From assembly GCF_036785885.1 (NCBI RefSeq), contig NC_092320.1, positions 21,701,557 to 21,765,556 on the forward strand: a stretch of DNA of 64,000 nt. Reading direction: 5' to 3'. Positions 35,801 to 47,269 of this stretch are shown here, one piece after another; the first letter of the stretch is position 1, and the number at the start of each line of letters is the position of its first letter. The translations under genes were made by a program, and so were the position numbers. A model generated the notes under the pieces. The model made no database searches. It saw only the letters and a program-made list of their open reading frames with translations, and had not been told where the DNA came from. Origin of the DNA: Coffea arabica. Taxonomy: Eukaryota; Streptophyta; Magnoliopsida; Gentianales; Rubiaceae.

Positions 35801-36640
35801 AATCTGCAACTTGACAGAGATTCTTTCTGTGGAGTTATAAGTGAATTTGTTTTAGACATCTAATGTATGATTTTAAAGAACTAAAGTGACTGTATGTTCA
35901 CAATTGTACCTTCCCAGAAAAGAGTTGCATTACATGTTGTGTTGTTCCTAAAAGATTAGTTCGATTGCTTTGAACATGATACCACCGTCTTTTCCCAAAA
36001 GTGCCATCCATTTAATCTCAACAAATTGCCAAATGACAATAGTTGTGAACGATGCTAAATGGCAATATCAAAGCATATGAAGTAATGATATTTCATTGTC
36101 ATGTCCCAAGCTAGCTTTTTCTTTTCTTCATTTTTTGGGGGAGGGGGGGGGGGGGCGAAGGGGAACGAGTTATTTGGAGGCTTAGGTTACCATACACGTC
36201 AAGTACTTGATTATTATTGAACCGATGATTTACTTGTCACAGAAAATGAGTGATTTTTCCACTGACCAGGGCCTTAACTCTTTCAATGAAATAAAATGTG
36301 CAATCTTATTAGAAATTTTTTGCCTTTTCAAAAGCTTCTTGCCAGTAATTACCTTTGAGTACTCCTTAGATATTTTGGTTGTGTTTCATTTCTTTCTTTA
36401 TGTGTTTTGTGATTTGTCTGGTTAACATTTTGTACCCCTTGAATAAACTGTTATTTTCTTGTTTGGTTTTAGGGAAACTATCCTGCTCCTGTCCGTTCCA
36501 CTGTGGACCCCCCAGAGGATTCTATTTCTACCCTTGTTTCAATGGGTTTTGACAGAAACTCTGCAAGGCAAGCTCTCATCCGCGCTAGAAATGATGTTAA
36601 TGCAGCTACCAACATCCTTCTTGAGTCGCAAGCGCGCTGA
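26820..36640 (+). CDS. RBL18: Rhomboid-like pseudoprotease with UBA domain (RBL18 / UBAC2 type)
   Basis: Eight exons: 26820-26844, 26943-27043, 29142-29282, 30179-30245, 33565-33716, 33830-33931, 35084-35209 and 36473-36640. They total 882 nt (293 aa), in frame throughout. The first about 200 residues form a multi-span rhomboid-like membrane domain (first span around [15 protein letters not shown]). At the fourth-helix position the protease GxSG motif reads GPYG (121-124), so the catalytic Ser is absent, and no His is seen in [11 protein letters not shown] where rhomboids carry HxxG. After a Pro/Ser-rich linker, residues about 254-291 form a UBA domain ([32 protein letters not shown]). The UBAC2/RBL18 class sits in the ER membrane and is linked to ubiquitin-dependent degradation. 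Intron 7 appears to use a GC donor. Introns are large and hold repeats. Confidence 0.9.
31723..32454. mobile_element. Decayed terminal-inverted-repeat element in intron 5 of the rhomboid-like gene
   Basis: The left end (from GTCTGAGATG, through GTGGGTCACATGAGATT at 31751-31767) is mirrored at the right end (AATCTCATGTGACCCATA, then CTTAGAC near 32454). The ends are about 730 bp apart. A 45-bp tandem repeat lies inside (31948-32037, unit beginning GGTTTT and containing TTGGGTATGATTA). No transposase was seen, so it is a non-autonomous element of unassigned superfamily. Confidence 0.6.
34148..34481. repeat. 168-bp diverged tandem duplication in intron 6 of the rhomboid-like gene
   Basis: Two head-to-tail copies begin GGGGATGATGATTG at 34148 and 34316. 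They share TATTTCTTTTATAGAGAATA and TCCTATCCTTCTTAGC near their ends, with a modest number of differences. Non-coding. Confidence 0.85.
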
Positions 36641-38540
36641 GAATGGCAGATTTCCAGCATTCAAGAAATGCAAGCTGGATCTTGATTCAAAGGCTAAATT
36701 GCGACAGATGCAAGAGGCAGTCAGCCTGCAAAATAGCAACCATTTTGTGACTCAATGGTATTGCAAATTCCCATAATTCGACCCTTCTTGATTTTCTTTG
36801 GGGATTTGATTTGCCTCCATAGGTTGTCATATTACTGCTTAGTTTGAGGGCAACTATCTCTGGTCACTTTAAGTTGGAAACTCTAGGATTGTCTAAACAC
36901 GAATGTGTAGAAAATTCTTGTAGGCAAGCTGTTAATATAGTGTTTTACATCTTCAGGTGTCTGCAAATATATGACCTTTCTGATGAAGCTAATTTTACCA
37001 TCTGAATGAACATCATTGCTGCTGAGACATCTGTGACTATTTTTAGTACATCCAAATGTTTCCAGCCACTTTATCTAACTAGATAAAGAATTGGACCAAT
37101 TTGATGGATGGACATTTGTCATTAGTTCATCAATGCCCAGCCTTGATTAGGGTTTTATTGTTTTCTTTACTTGTATTCATGTTTTAAATGAATTCGCAAT
37201 TAATTTATTTGTTGTGGGAGGTTGGCAATTGATGATCTTTAGCATATCCACCACTCAGATCAGAAATTTGTTATACCATTCCTTAAAATTTTCTGCATGT
37301 TACCCCATTCCAAAAATTTCTGCATATCATATTTGTGTTTGGTTACCATCATCAACTACGCATTTAAAGAATCATCTTTGGGAGCAGTTCAAGATTCTAC
37401 TTGTTACAGAAGTACAGAATCGCGCGTTGGAAAGCCATATAGGTAGCAGCAATGCATTTGCCCCTAAGCTTCATTCGCATTTTTCAAGTGATTTGACTCT
37501 TGTTGTAGTTGATTCTCAATAAAGTCCTTGCTCAATTTTATGATGCTTGGTCCATGTTTCAAGATGGTCTGAATGGGCAAGACAGTAAGATGGAAACTGT
37601 TAGTAACAGAGTGCTCAACATATTCAGGTATCTGCTAAAGTTTTGAGCCTTTTCAGGGAACTGAGTATACATACATTAGTATAATAACAAGTCTGCTGGA
37701 AATTCTTCTGGTACTCATATCCCTGAATCTACATATGTTGCTGAATTCGCATTTTTGCGCTCTCAGAAGATCTACTGGTCATATCCGACCAAATTGAGAT
37801 GGATAATTGATTAGGGAGGAGGGAATTGGAGAGAGAGTTCTCATTGCATGATCTTAACGAAGAACACTTTACATTGCTTATTAAAGAGTGATTATTTTGT
37901 GCTCTCTCCATTTTCGAAGAAGCGTCGAGCTCTGAAAAAACTAGAAGGAAGCGCCCTTTGCCACCAATTTTTTTTTTTAAATTGTTTCTGGAGGACAAAT
38001 GTAACAGAACAAATAGCAGAAAGGCGGTACAAGTAAAATTGATACCAATATTTACCTGACATGTACTATAAGGCAATAGGCATCAGAATGCAAGAATATT
38101 TATCAAACCTGAGCAATAGAATGACTATTTATGCTGCTGAAAAAAACTTTATGCTGGACTGATTTTCAGCCATTTTGTAGTTCTTTAACTTACAATAATT
38201 GGAGAAAAATGTTCAAGGACTTTCTTATCCTACACAGGCAACCATCACAGCAACCCTGGTACACAAGCAAAGGCTGCAAGGTCACAATCATCCGTCATGT
38301 TATTCTTAACACTACATGATCAAGCAACTCAAGACTGGTCCTCTAGGTGGAGTAACAAAAGTCTTCATAAACTCACCAAGAGGTTTAAAGTATGCAATAA
38401 CTGTTCTGCATGTACTTCCTGAAGGAATGTATACCTCTTTCACTAGAACTATCTCAAAATACCTTATCACAAGAATCATTCGAAATACATCAAGCATGTG
38501 ACAACGTATAAATGCCCATTGTCTTCTTCCCGGAGAAAAA
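36641..38540. other. Region between the convergent rhomboid-like and phosphatase genes
   Basis: Contains both 3' UTRs. An AATAAAG word at 37519-37525 on + could serve the rhomboid-like gene, though it is about 880 bp past the stop. The open frames here (36459-36776 in another frame of the last exon, 37214-37522, 37729-38076 minus) show no domain. Confidence 0.5.
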
Positions 38541-41500
38541 CTAGACAGAGCTTATGTCCACTCGACTTTTATGAATTTGGAAGGCTGGTGTAATCCAGCT
38601 CCCACAACTGCACTGGATACCCGACCAATTGAAGTAACCTAGGCGTGCCTCACATTTGGCACATAACAGCTTGCCCTCAAGTGCACCTTCTTCAACTAAA
38701 AACAAGGGAAAATATGGAGATTCATCACTCAATAGATTCAAAAACACACATTTAGACACATGCCAGATGACACCTTATGGATGAGTGTCATTCAGCTAAA
38801 AACTCGAGTACAAAAAACGGGGCCGATTTATGCATCATTATTTTTGTCATGGATAAAGGCTCTTCCAGAGAAAAAGATGCAGGATTAGAGACAATACGTG
38901 ACATTTTTTAAGCTGACTATAAATTCTGATTTCTCATACAGCCTACTAATGCCTCAAACCAGCCAGTAAAAGTGCAGTTGCAACAGTGCAAACGAACCAC
39001 ATCGGAATAACATGACCAAGGCGACACAAGGTCTCATAAATCCCAGGAAAAATGGGGTAGTGCAGTGTTTCATACCTGTTGTCATCCAGCCTAGAGGCTC
39101 AACAAAGATAGATGAACACTCGTTATCTTCAGGCTTGTTGAAAGGGTTGCCACTTCTCCTCTTGTTCCACTCAAAGGATGTTTCACCCTCTCCTGGAAGA
39201 TGATTGACAACATTCTCTTGCAGGGCAACAACTCTGCGACATTTCTTACAGCGGTATAAGGGAGAACGAATTGCATCTATTTTAGCTTTAGTTTCAACCT
39301 CAGAAGAGATTTTTGCTGCTGATAAATCAGGATCGGTCCCAAATTTTGAACTGTCTATTCTTTCTCCACGGTTGTAAGAATCACCTATCACAATTCCTTA
39401 ACTGATGTTAGGAAAAGGAAAGCAACAACTCAACCTTTCTGCTACTCCAAAGGTAAAAGTGAAGAGACGGAGGATTTTGTCAGTCAAAAAATTGTAATGA
39501 GGTAAATCTATGCTATTTGAGAAGTAAATCATATGGATGGGGAACACAAGGTCAACTTAATGTACCTAATTCATGGCTAAACAAAATTAAACCAGATCAC
39601 ATTGCATACTATCTAGATTCAGTCAATTAAGACCTGCAGTAGTATAAGAAGGACCAATAAGGAAATGCTTAACCTAAAATTCCCTTAAAATGAAAACCAT
39701 TGCAAATTAGCCAACTCCCACAGTAATCTTGGCCAGAATTAGCAAGAAAAGATTAATGTTTGCTAAGCCAATACATATTTAGTTACTTTCCAAATAGGCA
39801 CAAGGCTATGTTAGCTTTATGAAACAAATCAGTAGTCTAGGATGAATTTAACAAGATTTAAGGCCTTAATACTGCAGGAAAAAAATTGGCATGTATCAAC
39901 TTTGTCTTGGAAAAGAAATAAGATTAATAGTAATTTTTAATGCACCTCACAACAAAGAAAATTTTTTATAGATACGCTATGAAAGATATGCCACAATTCT
40001 TAACAGAAAATGGAAACAGGCAGTAACTTAGTGCACCATTGGCAAGGTTACTAATAGACCATTTGGACTGTTAAAGTATACTAAGCAACTACTGTTCCAA
40101 ACTGAAGTAACATATGGTGTGAACAATGCATCTGCAATAAAATCACAAGTAGATTTGTGAAGGGGAGAGAGGGACAGATTAGCATAAAACAAATCTCAAA
40201 ATTGTAAATCATAACGATGTGACACATAAGAAATCCTAGTATTACAAGTTATTAGTACGAAAACAGATCATCAACAAAAAGCGTAGAAAACAGTTCATTG
40301 CAAAAACATATGAAATGAACTTACTGAAATCATTAGGCACAAGCTGTGGATGCCATTTTTCACATACAAGTTATGCAATTTTTTCTCAAACAACCAACCA
40401 AGGTGTAACAATATTTGCTAACTTGAAACACACAGATCCAGTACACAATTTATAACTCCAATAATGGAAAATGAGTAACAGGTAACATGCTAGACGTCAA
40501 CACAAAAAAACTAATAGCAAATCATGCAGTTCAAGAACCAAGAAACATAATAGGATATCAATGGAATACTCTACCTAGTACTTTCAAGCGGAAACGCTTG
40601 TATATGGGGCTAGCGTAATCAACTCTGAAACCCATTTCTTCAAACATTTTGAGCTGCACAATAAAGGACACAAAGCTTGTTTAGACCACTAATATTACAG
40701 TGGAAACCAACATGCTGACAACTTTAGGGCATTATATCAACCTGATCCAGGAAGCCATCATTTGGACAAACAAATTCACAGCTTTGCCTTAGGGATTCAA
40801 GCGCATCTACAGAAATGCAAACCCATCTAAGAAGAAAGAAGAATTAAAAAAAAAAAGAAAATAAAAGAAAAGAAAGGTAGAACACATCAAAAATGGAAAG
40901 AACACTATCATTGTTCCTTGTTCCAAATTAACAAAAGGTCAAGAAAGATAAGCACAGAAATCAAAACAGATCCGCATGCACACTTGAGAAAAACAACAAA
41001 GCCAAACAAAAGTGAGATTGTTCAAACCTTCTTGGGATAGCTGTTCAGTCCTCATCAGATATGCTGTAATAATAGCTGCACTGCAACCAAAACAGTCAAA
41101 GCAGTGTGTAAAACCTTGGCGATGACCAAGCATAGAAGTAAAATGTACCACATTCTTGATAAATTCTTGCTCACAAATAGATAATGAAAAACATAGAAAC
41201 AGGAAAACAAAGAGTTCCATGGTTTGATAATATACTAAATTAAGAACCAAATTTACAAGGTCAACTTGTTAAAAGTCCAAGTTCATGATTTCTGCATGAG
41301 AAACCATGGTCGATCGATCCAGTGCATGTGACCTGACGAAATTAAAATGCCTTTATCTAAATTGAACAGAAATTACAAACACAGTGACATGAAAGCCAGA
41401 CTGCTGTTATTCCACGCAACAGCAATCTCTACATAAGGTGGCTTGACGTCCGCCATTTGGCCTTTAGATCCATAGGGTGATTCATCTACTAAAAAAAAAG

Positions 41501-42621
41501 CTTTTTGTAATTCTGGACATATTGGAGTAATTCTGGACATATTGGAGAAGGTTACTCCAAAGATTTCACAGTTGATTAAAATCCAAGCAAATGAAAGACA
41601 ATAACATCAACCAGGAAATAGTCAAAGGAGCAACATCCTTCAAAGCATGAATCCACCGTGCTAAATATGAGAGTTTCATAAAGGTATTAGCTCATTTAAT
41701 ACAAATGTGAGTTGCATTTAGGATCCTGTCAAAAACTCGGAGAAAAATAAGGCATTAACAACATAGACATTAATTTCTGGAAGAGGAATATCCATGGACA
41801 TTATCATATGTAATAAATGCGTTTTGAAAGAAGGGCTTTGAAGTTGACAAGCTTTGTCATTGGTGATAACAGTAAAGAAGAATTCAGTACATAATTGGAC
41901 ATATTGACTACAGATTCCTAAAATGGACTTCCATTATTATAGAATACAAGATAAACAATATTTCTAAGGGACTGTTGTTTGTCAAAAATTGTCATGCCTA
42001 CTATGTAAATACGAAACTGTGGGTTCATATGCAACAACCAACAAAACTGTGACACCCCAAGACACAGAATAACAGACATCAGTTCAATGAACACTCATTA
42101 TTCTACCAGCAAAAGGAATTTGAAAAGTACCTCAGCTATAAAGTGGGAACAAGCAAACTTCAAAAGTAGAAAGAATCAGCAAATGAGAATTACCTTCTTG
42201 ATACACCAGCAAAGCAGTGAACCAATACAGACCCTTCTTTTCTACTTCGGTCAATAAAATCTAAACAAACATCCAAGTAATCCAATAGATCCTCACTCTC
42301 CGTATCTCTGAATGGTACAGCCATCCTTACAAACTTCAAATCCTTCCCTGCTTTCTCTAAGGAATACAGCACCTTTTCTGGAGCCAGAGAACTCTTGGAC
42401 CCATCACCTGAATCATCCTCTGTTCCTGAACCCCCAACATACACCTTACGAATCTCTTCTGTAGGGATCAGAATCTCCCTTCGCCATTCTGAGAAAAATG
42501 AAATTGATGCGGAGCTGAGAACTGATAATATATGTGTAATTTCACCAATATCATGCTGGAGAACATCTGCAGCATCCCCAATATTGCCAATAAACAGATT
42601 CTCCCGCACCAGGTATGGCAT
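38541..42621 (-). CDS. YVH1/DUSP12-type dual-specificity phosphatase
   Basis: Six exons on the minus strand: 42621-42194, 41080-41028, 40806-40742, 40653-40575, 39384-39076 and 38695-38541. They total 1089 nt (362 aa), in frame throughout. The start is the ATG of MPYLVRENLFIGNI; upstream in-frame codons lack ATG. Residues 1 to about 190 form the phosphatase domain, with the signature HCFAGVSRSAA spanning the exon 1/2 junction (catalytic Cys136) and an upstream FRDTESEDLLDYL loop that likely holds the general acid. The C-terminal half has zinc-binding pairs C254/C257 (RCKKC), C323/C326 (LCAKC) and C340/C342 (CSC), as in yeast YVH1 and human DUSP12. Homologues act in late 60S ribosome maturation and stress responses. 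The Arabidopsis counterpart is probably At4g18593 (from memory). The intact motif predicts an active enzyme. Confidence 0.92.
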
Positions 42622-42668
42622 ATCACGCAAATGATATTGCCGCTTCTAGAAACTCAAATCTTATGTGC

Positions 42669-44280
42669 CTGTTATAGTAAAAGATTAATCTTTCTTAAAA
42701 AATATAAGCCAGACTTGACATTTCCTCAGTGCCTCATTTGGAGATGTAAAATTAATTCAACAACTGTAAATTGCATATTTGCTTTGATCAAATTGAAGGA
42801 AAGTACCTCCCGTCCCTCCCTCCTCCCCCCCCCCCTCCCCCCAAAAAAAAAAACAGAAAAAAAAACCAAAAAAAAAGATCATTATCATCAGATTAGATAA
42901 CTAGCAAAATAACTAAAGTACATGACGAATTAACTTTTTACCAAAAAGAGTAACTTTACACATACCATTATGATTTGGGAAATGATGCACTCTCATTTGC
43001 TCGATCTGGTTATTTTATAAAAATAATTATGGAAGCAGAGTTTAATAAATTAAACACAACAATCAACCACCATGAATTTCACTTGTGAGAAATGCGCCCA
43101 AGCCTACTTTTCAATTGTACAACATTTTCTCTATATGCATACTAACCGGTCTATATACAACAAACCCATATATCGATTATGTCCCTTTCCTTTGACGAAC
43201 TATGTAGCAAGAACATGACAACTAAGTTTATATATGCATACTAACAGGTCTATATACGACAAACCCATATATCCATTATGTCCCTTTCCTTTGACGAACT
43301 ATGTAGCAAGAACATGACAACTAATGCAAATGAGACAGCATCTATAGCAGTAACAACACTAAGTTTAGTTCACTTTCGCATTGAGTTCATTCTTTCAATA
43401 AATAAACCACTTGTTACACCAATAAAACACGAGTTCCTCCATGCATTGGGTAAAAGTTTTATTTCACGAGCGGATCCACATGTTGAACACCTAGTCATTT
43501 CACAAGATTCTATTATACACATGGCGTGAATCTAAAGCTACTTGTGTAAAAAATTTACTACTACCCTGATGGTGTATATAAAATCAAATCATGCAACATA
43601 GATATATGTCTTCTCCTTTTCCCATCTTTTCATTAGTCTACCTTCAAAGACACAAATTCCAGACACATACAACAATAAACAGACATGTCAATGTGCATAT
43701 CACCCCAGAAAATTCACTAACAAAAAGAAAGAACAAAAAAAACACCAAAAGCCTCAGTTTTTCTCCTTTTTGCCCACGAAAAAGAGAAATAAAGCAAAAC
43801 CAAATAAAAGTTGTATCAAATCTAAAAATATCGAAAACATGTCATCCAAAAATAAGAATTACACATACCTGGTAACAACCCTTCACCCAGAATTTTGTTT
43901 TCCTTTCTTTTCTCAACTGTTTTCTAAACCTATTTATTGTATACAAAGTAAAAGATAAGGAAAAAAAATGAAACTCAAGTACACAATCTTTGATTTCAAT
44001 AAAGAACACAGGTAGGAGGGAAGGTTATAGGCATTTATCCTTGTATCTGTACCTGAAGAAGTTAAGGGGACTCACCGGTGGAAGTATATTCCGGCGAGTG
44101 AAGTCAGATTACCAGCGAAGGGTAAAGCAAAAAGTTCTTCGTATCACACTAAATCTCTGTGTCTGTACTCTGTCCTTAGGGAATGCGCTCTTTTGTTCTT
44201 TAATTTCCGTCTCATTTTCATTGATTTTTTTTTATTTTGGTCGATTGGGAGTTTCACACGTGTGACGGGGGCTGTGCAGA
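42669..44280 (-). other. Predicted 5' UTR exon and intron of the phosphatase gene
   Basis: On the minus strand a strong acceptor (CTATAACAG) ends just before 42669, 48 nt upstream of the ATG. A strong donor CACCG|GTGAGT lies at 44075. This implies a first non-coding exon upstream of about 44076 and an intron of about 1.4 kb. The intron holds a C-run/A-run at 42826-42855 and a 99-bp tandem duplication at 43132-43329. Inferred from splice signals only. Confidence 0.5.
43132..43324. repeat. 99-bp tandem duplication
   Basis: Copies begin TATATGCATACTAAC at 43132 and 43231 and share ATTATGTCCCTTTCCTTTGA with a handful of differences. Non-coding; within the predicted 5' UTR intron of the phosphatase gene. 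Confidence 0.9.
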
Positions 44281-46648
44281 ATCTTTGGCACGTGTAGAAC
44301 TCATTGAAGCAAATTGCGAATTATTTCACCTCTCTGATTGGCAGACGTGAAGTTGGCTTCCATGTTTTGTCCCGTGCAAGCTTCATTTTCATGCTTCGAG
44401 AACTTGACATAACAAAATATAGACACTCGTAGCTTACTAGTGCTGTGAATCAACTCGAAATGCCTAAAACCTCGATCAAGTTCGGTTCGCCGAGACTCGA
44501 ACGCGACTCGTGAGTTAGGGCACATATGTCATTTTACATTATATAGAAATACAATTAAGGGTTAGATTATTGTTTGACCTTCATCTAAAATCACTTATTA
44601 TATTCCTTCCAAACCCCAATCTCTCAACTGCACCCTGCACTTCGCACCACCAGTTCACCATTCAACACCAGCCATCTCTTCAATCTTCTCCCGTCACCTT
44701 TTCGCTTCCACAATTATCACCTTTTCTCTACCAAAAATCATCGCAAGCTTCTCCATTTTCACGCCCAACCACCACCATGCAAACCACCATGGCTGCGAGT
44801 TTCTCCATTTTTCACAATCAAGAGTAGTGAACCAGCTATCATTCCACCTAGCTGTAGGCTGTAGCAGCCACCGACCAATCAAATTTGGTTGGTTTCGCAA
44901 AACCACCGTGATTTCTGGTAAGTAGGACTTACTTTCAAGTCCTATTATTTTATTTTTTTTCTTGTTGAATGTTGACTAATACTTGTATCACAAAAGATTG
45001 TGATGTTATGTTTTTTCTCTACCTTTGGATTGCTCATTGCTATTGTTTTGCTGGTTTCTTTTTGTTACAACTTAGAAGGGGATACCTGACGCTACAGTTG
45101 TTCTTTGAGTTGTGATGCAGTGGAATTCTTGTGTGATAATAAAAAAAAGTGAAAGTAATTCAAGGTGTATTTATTTTGGAAAGTTAGGCGAACCCTCTTT
45201 TCATAGTATACATAATGAAAATTTCACAACTTGATAGGATTCTGAATAAATCATTAGTGCTGGGATATGCATGTTTCTTGGTTAGACCTTGGGAGGATCT
45301 CACTTGACGATGTTGTTCTACACTTCTAGTCCTTGTTCCTGCCTTATGCATTTAGTTCTTTTTTCTATACATGATGGAATATGGCATGTTTATTAGACTA
45401 AACTGACAAAGACTTGTATCTTGATAGTTCACTACTAGATTGACGTATCACTGCAAATAAAATACTAGATTGTTTGTGGTTGTCTATTAAGCTTTTATAT
45501 TACACTAGACAGCAATGACTGAACTCAAATACTAAATACTTTTAGTGCTTGTTAATACATAGCTGTTTTTCTTTCTTTTTTGGATCATGCATTTCTTGCC
45601 GTTGGGCTGTAATGGTCATATACTAAAGTAAGTTCCCTATTAAATGTTGAATGGAGGACCTCATTCCACTGCTCGATCTAGACTTGAGCTAAAATACTAG
45701 AGCTCGAGCTTGTTGAACTTTTAAAGTTAGTTCAAGCTCGAACTATATTCAATTTTACCTTGTTCAAGTTTGAACTTGAATGAATATAGTTTACTGGAGT
45801 TTGATCAAATTCAAGTGATATAAAATAATATCTACATAATATCAAACAGGAGATAAGATAGACATTTCATAATAATATTTATAAATGAAATTCAATTGAA
45901 CTCGGTTAAACTAGCTTGATGAACTTGTTAATATGTTTGAGTTGTTTGAACCTGACTTGAGCTTGAGTTTTGATAAGATAAACTCGTGACTAACTCTATT
46001 GAGATTGATTTGTTTGCACCCCTTGTGATGCAATTTGGGGACTGTTCGTGTGATTTTTAGTGATCAACGAACTATAGTCAATATCATAGATTTTGAACTT
46101 GCTGATCTGTGTAGTTTGCCGCAAGCTATTTTTGTTTTTAAATATATGTATATATGTGTGTGTGCATATTCTATACGATATACTTCCTTTTATGTCAAAG
46201 AACTAGTTGACCATGAATTCAGGCGAATTCCAAAAGCTCGCTCAAGCACTTTGTTAAAAAAACTGTTAGTTAAACATATGAAATTGTTAATTTCAGTAGT
46301 CATATTTTAGTCCTTCAACAAATGATATTGCAAAAATAAATATGTTATTTTGTGTAGAATCTTGAGCGCCTGTGTAGAAACTAAATGATAAATGAATCCA
46401 ATTTTGATAGCAATCTCTAATGCCATTAGTAAAGTTACCTTTCCTACATGTCAATGGTTAAATTCGGTCACTCTTGGAGTTCAATACAGGTTGGAAGTCC
46501 TCTTTATTGCCCAGAACAATTTGTAGATGGTGAAATGCCACGTGGGTCTAATGCAGTAATCATGCTTATACAGATTTTGAATTCATGCTTCTTGTGTTTG
46601 TTCTTCTTTCTAGAAGGTAAATGGAGTGTCGATTATATATATATATAT
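44281..46648. other. Unassigned region, possibly a non-coding or decayed gene and transposon ends
   Basis: A pyrimidine-rich stretch at 44600-44830 is followed at 44920 by a good donor (TTTCTG|GTAAGT), resembling a first exon on +. Two later segments (46035-46130 and 46448-46560) look like coding exons in composition, but I recognise no family and no continuous frame connects them. Around 44440 (AGTGCTGTGAATCAACTCGA) and 46022 (GATTTGTTTGCACCCCT) lie sequences resembling the two ends of a CTCGAG-rich non-autonomous transposon; 45680-46010 is full of such words. No confident gene is called. Confidence 0.35.
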
Positions 46649-46986
46649 AGCAAATTACCCGGGTAGCCACTGAACTTTTCGAATAGTCAAGATTTGATCA
46701 CCCAATTATTAATAGTATATTTTTACCTACTGAACTATTAAATGTGTAATTTTTTTTTTTATCATTTTGTCTAATTCCATTGCTAACTCTGCTAACTCTA
46801 AGGGTCTGCACGATTTACGAGACTTATTATTAATTTTTAGATCTAAAAAAAATTAATGGTGGAATCAAATGAAATGGTCCAAAATTTATACTTGTAATAG
46901 TTCAATGGGTAAAAACATACTATTAATATTTGAGTGGTCAAAACTCAAGTATTCAAAAAGTTTAGTGACTACCCAGATAATTTGCT
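46649..46986. mobile_element. 338-bp MITE with long terminal inverted repeats
   Basis: The left arm starts AGCAAATTACCCGGGTAG and the right arm ends CTACCCAGATAATTTGCT. The inverted match extends about 90 bp inward, including TTAATAGTAT and ACTGAACTATT against their complements. The interior is non-coding. The superfamily is not assigned; flanking TA and TG microsatellites obscure any target duplication. Confidence 0.85.
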
Positions 46987-47047
46987 CTATGTGTGTGTGT
47001 GTGTGATTCTTCTAGCTGAAATTGAGTTTAAAGAATATAGAATTGTA

Positions 47048-47185
47048 TTATATTCCAGTCTCACTGCATTCAACCATTTGAAACTCAAATTCTTCAACTA
47101 CATCAGGGCAACCCTTTATTACCAATTCCATCAATGAGGGGAGGATGAAATCACATTCCTCACCATGACTGCAACTAAAGCTTCA
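47048..47185 (-). pseudogene. LRR fragment of a lost NLR paralogue
   Basis: Translated on the minus strand, 47183-47048 gives SFSCSHGEECDFILPSLM..., a close match to the LRR of the intact NLR (SFSGSHREDCDLKFPSLTQL, encoded near 50150-50240), continuing IKGCPDVVEEFEF against IWGCPELKKL and ending at a TAA. No NBS or further LRR coding DNA adjoins it. It lies about 3 kb downstream of the intact gene in the same orientation, between two transposons, so it is best read as the remnant of a tandem duplicate. Confidence 0.78.
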
Positions 47186-47269
47186 GAATTTCTTGTGGAT
47201 ATCATAAAAGGGAAAACTTTGAATGCTAGAAAATAGTAGGGTGTAAATAGTAATAAAATGATAGAATTT

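Noticed and set aside
41508..41547. 20-bp sequence (AATTCTGGACATATTGGAGT) repeated twice
   Set aside because: A small tandem slip in an intron; too short to interpret.
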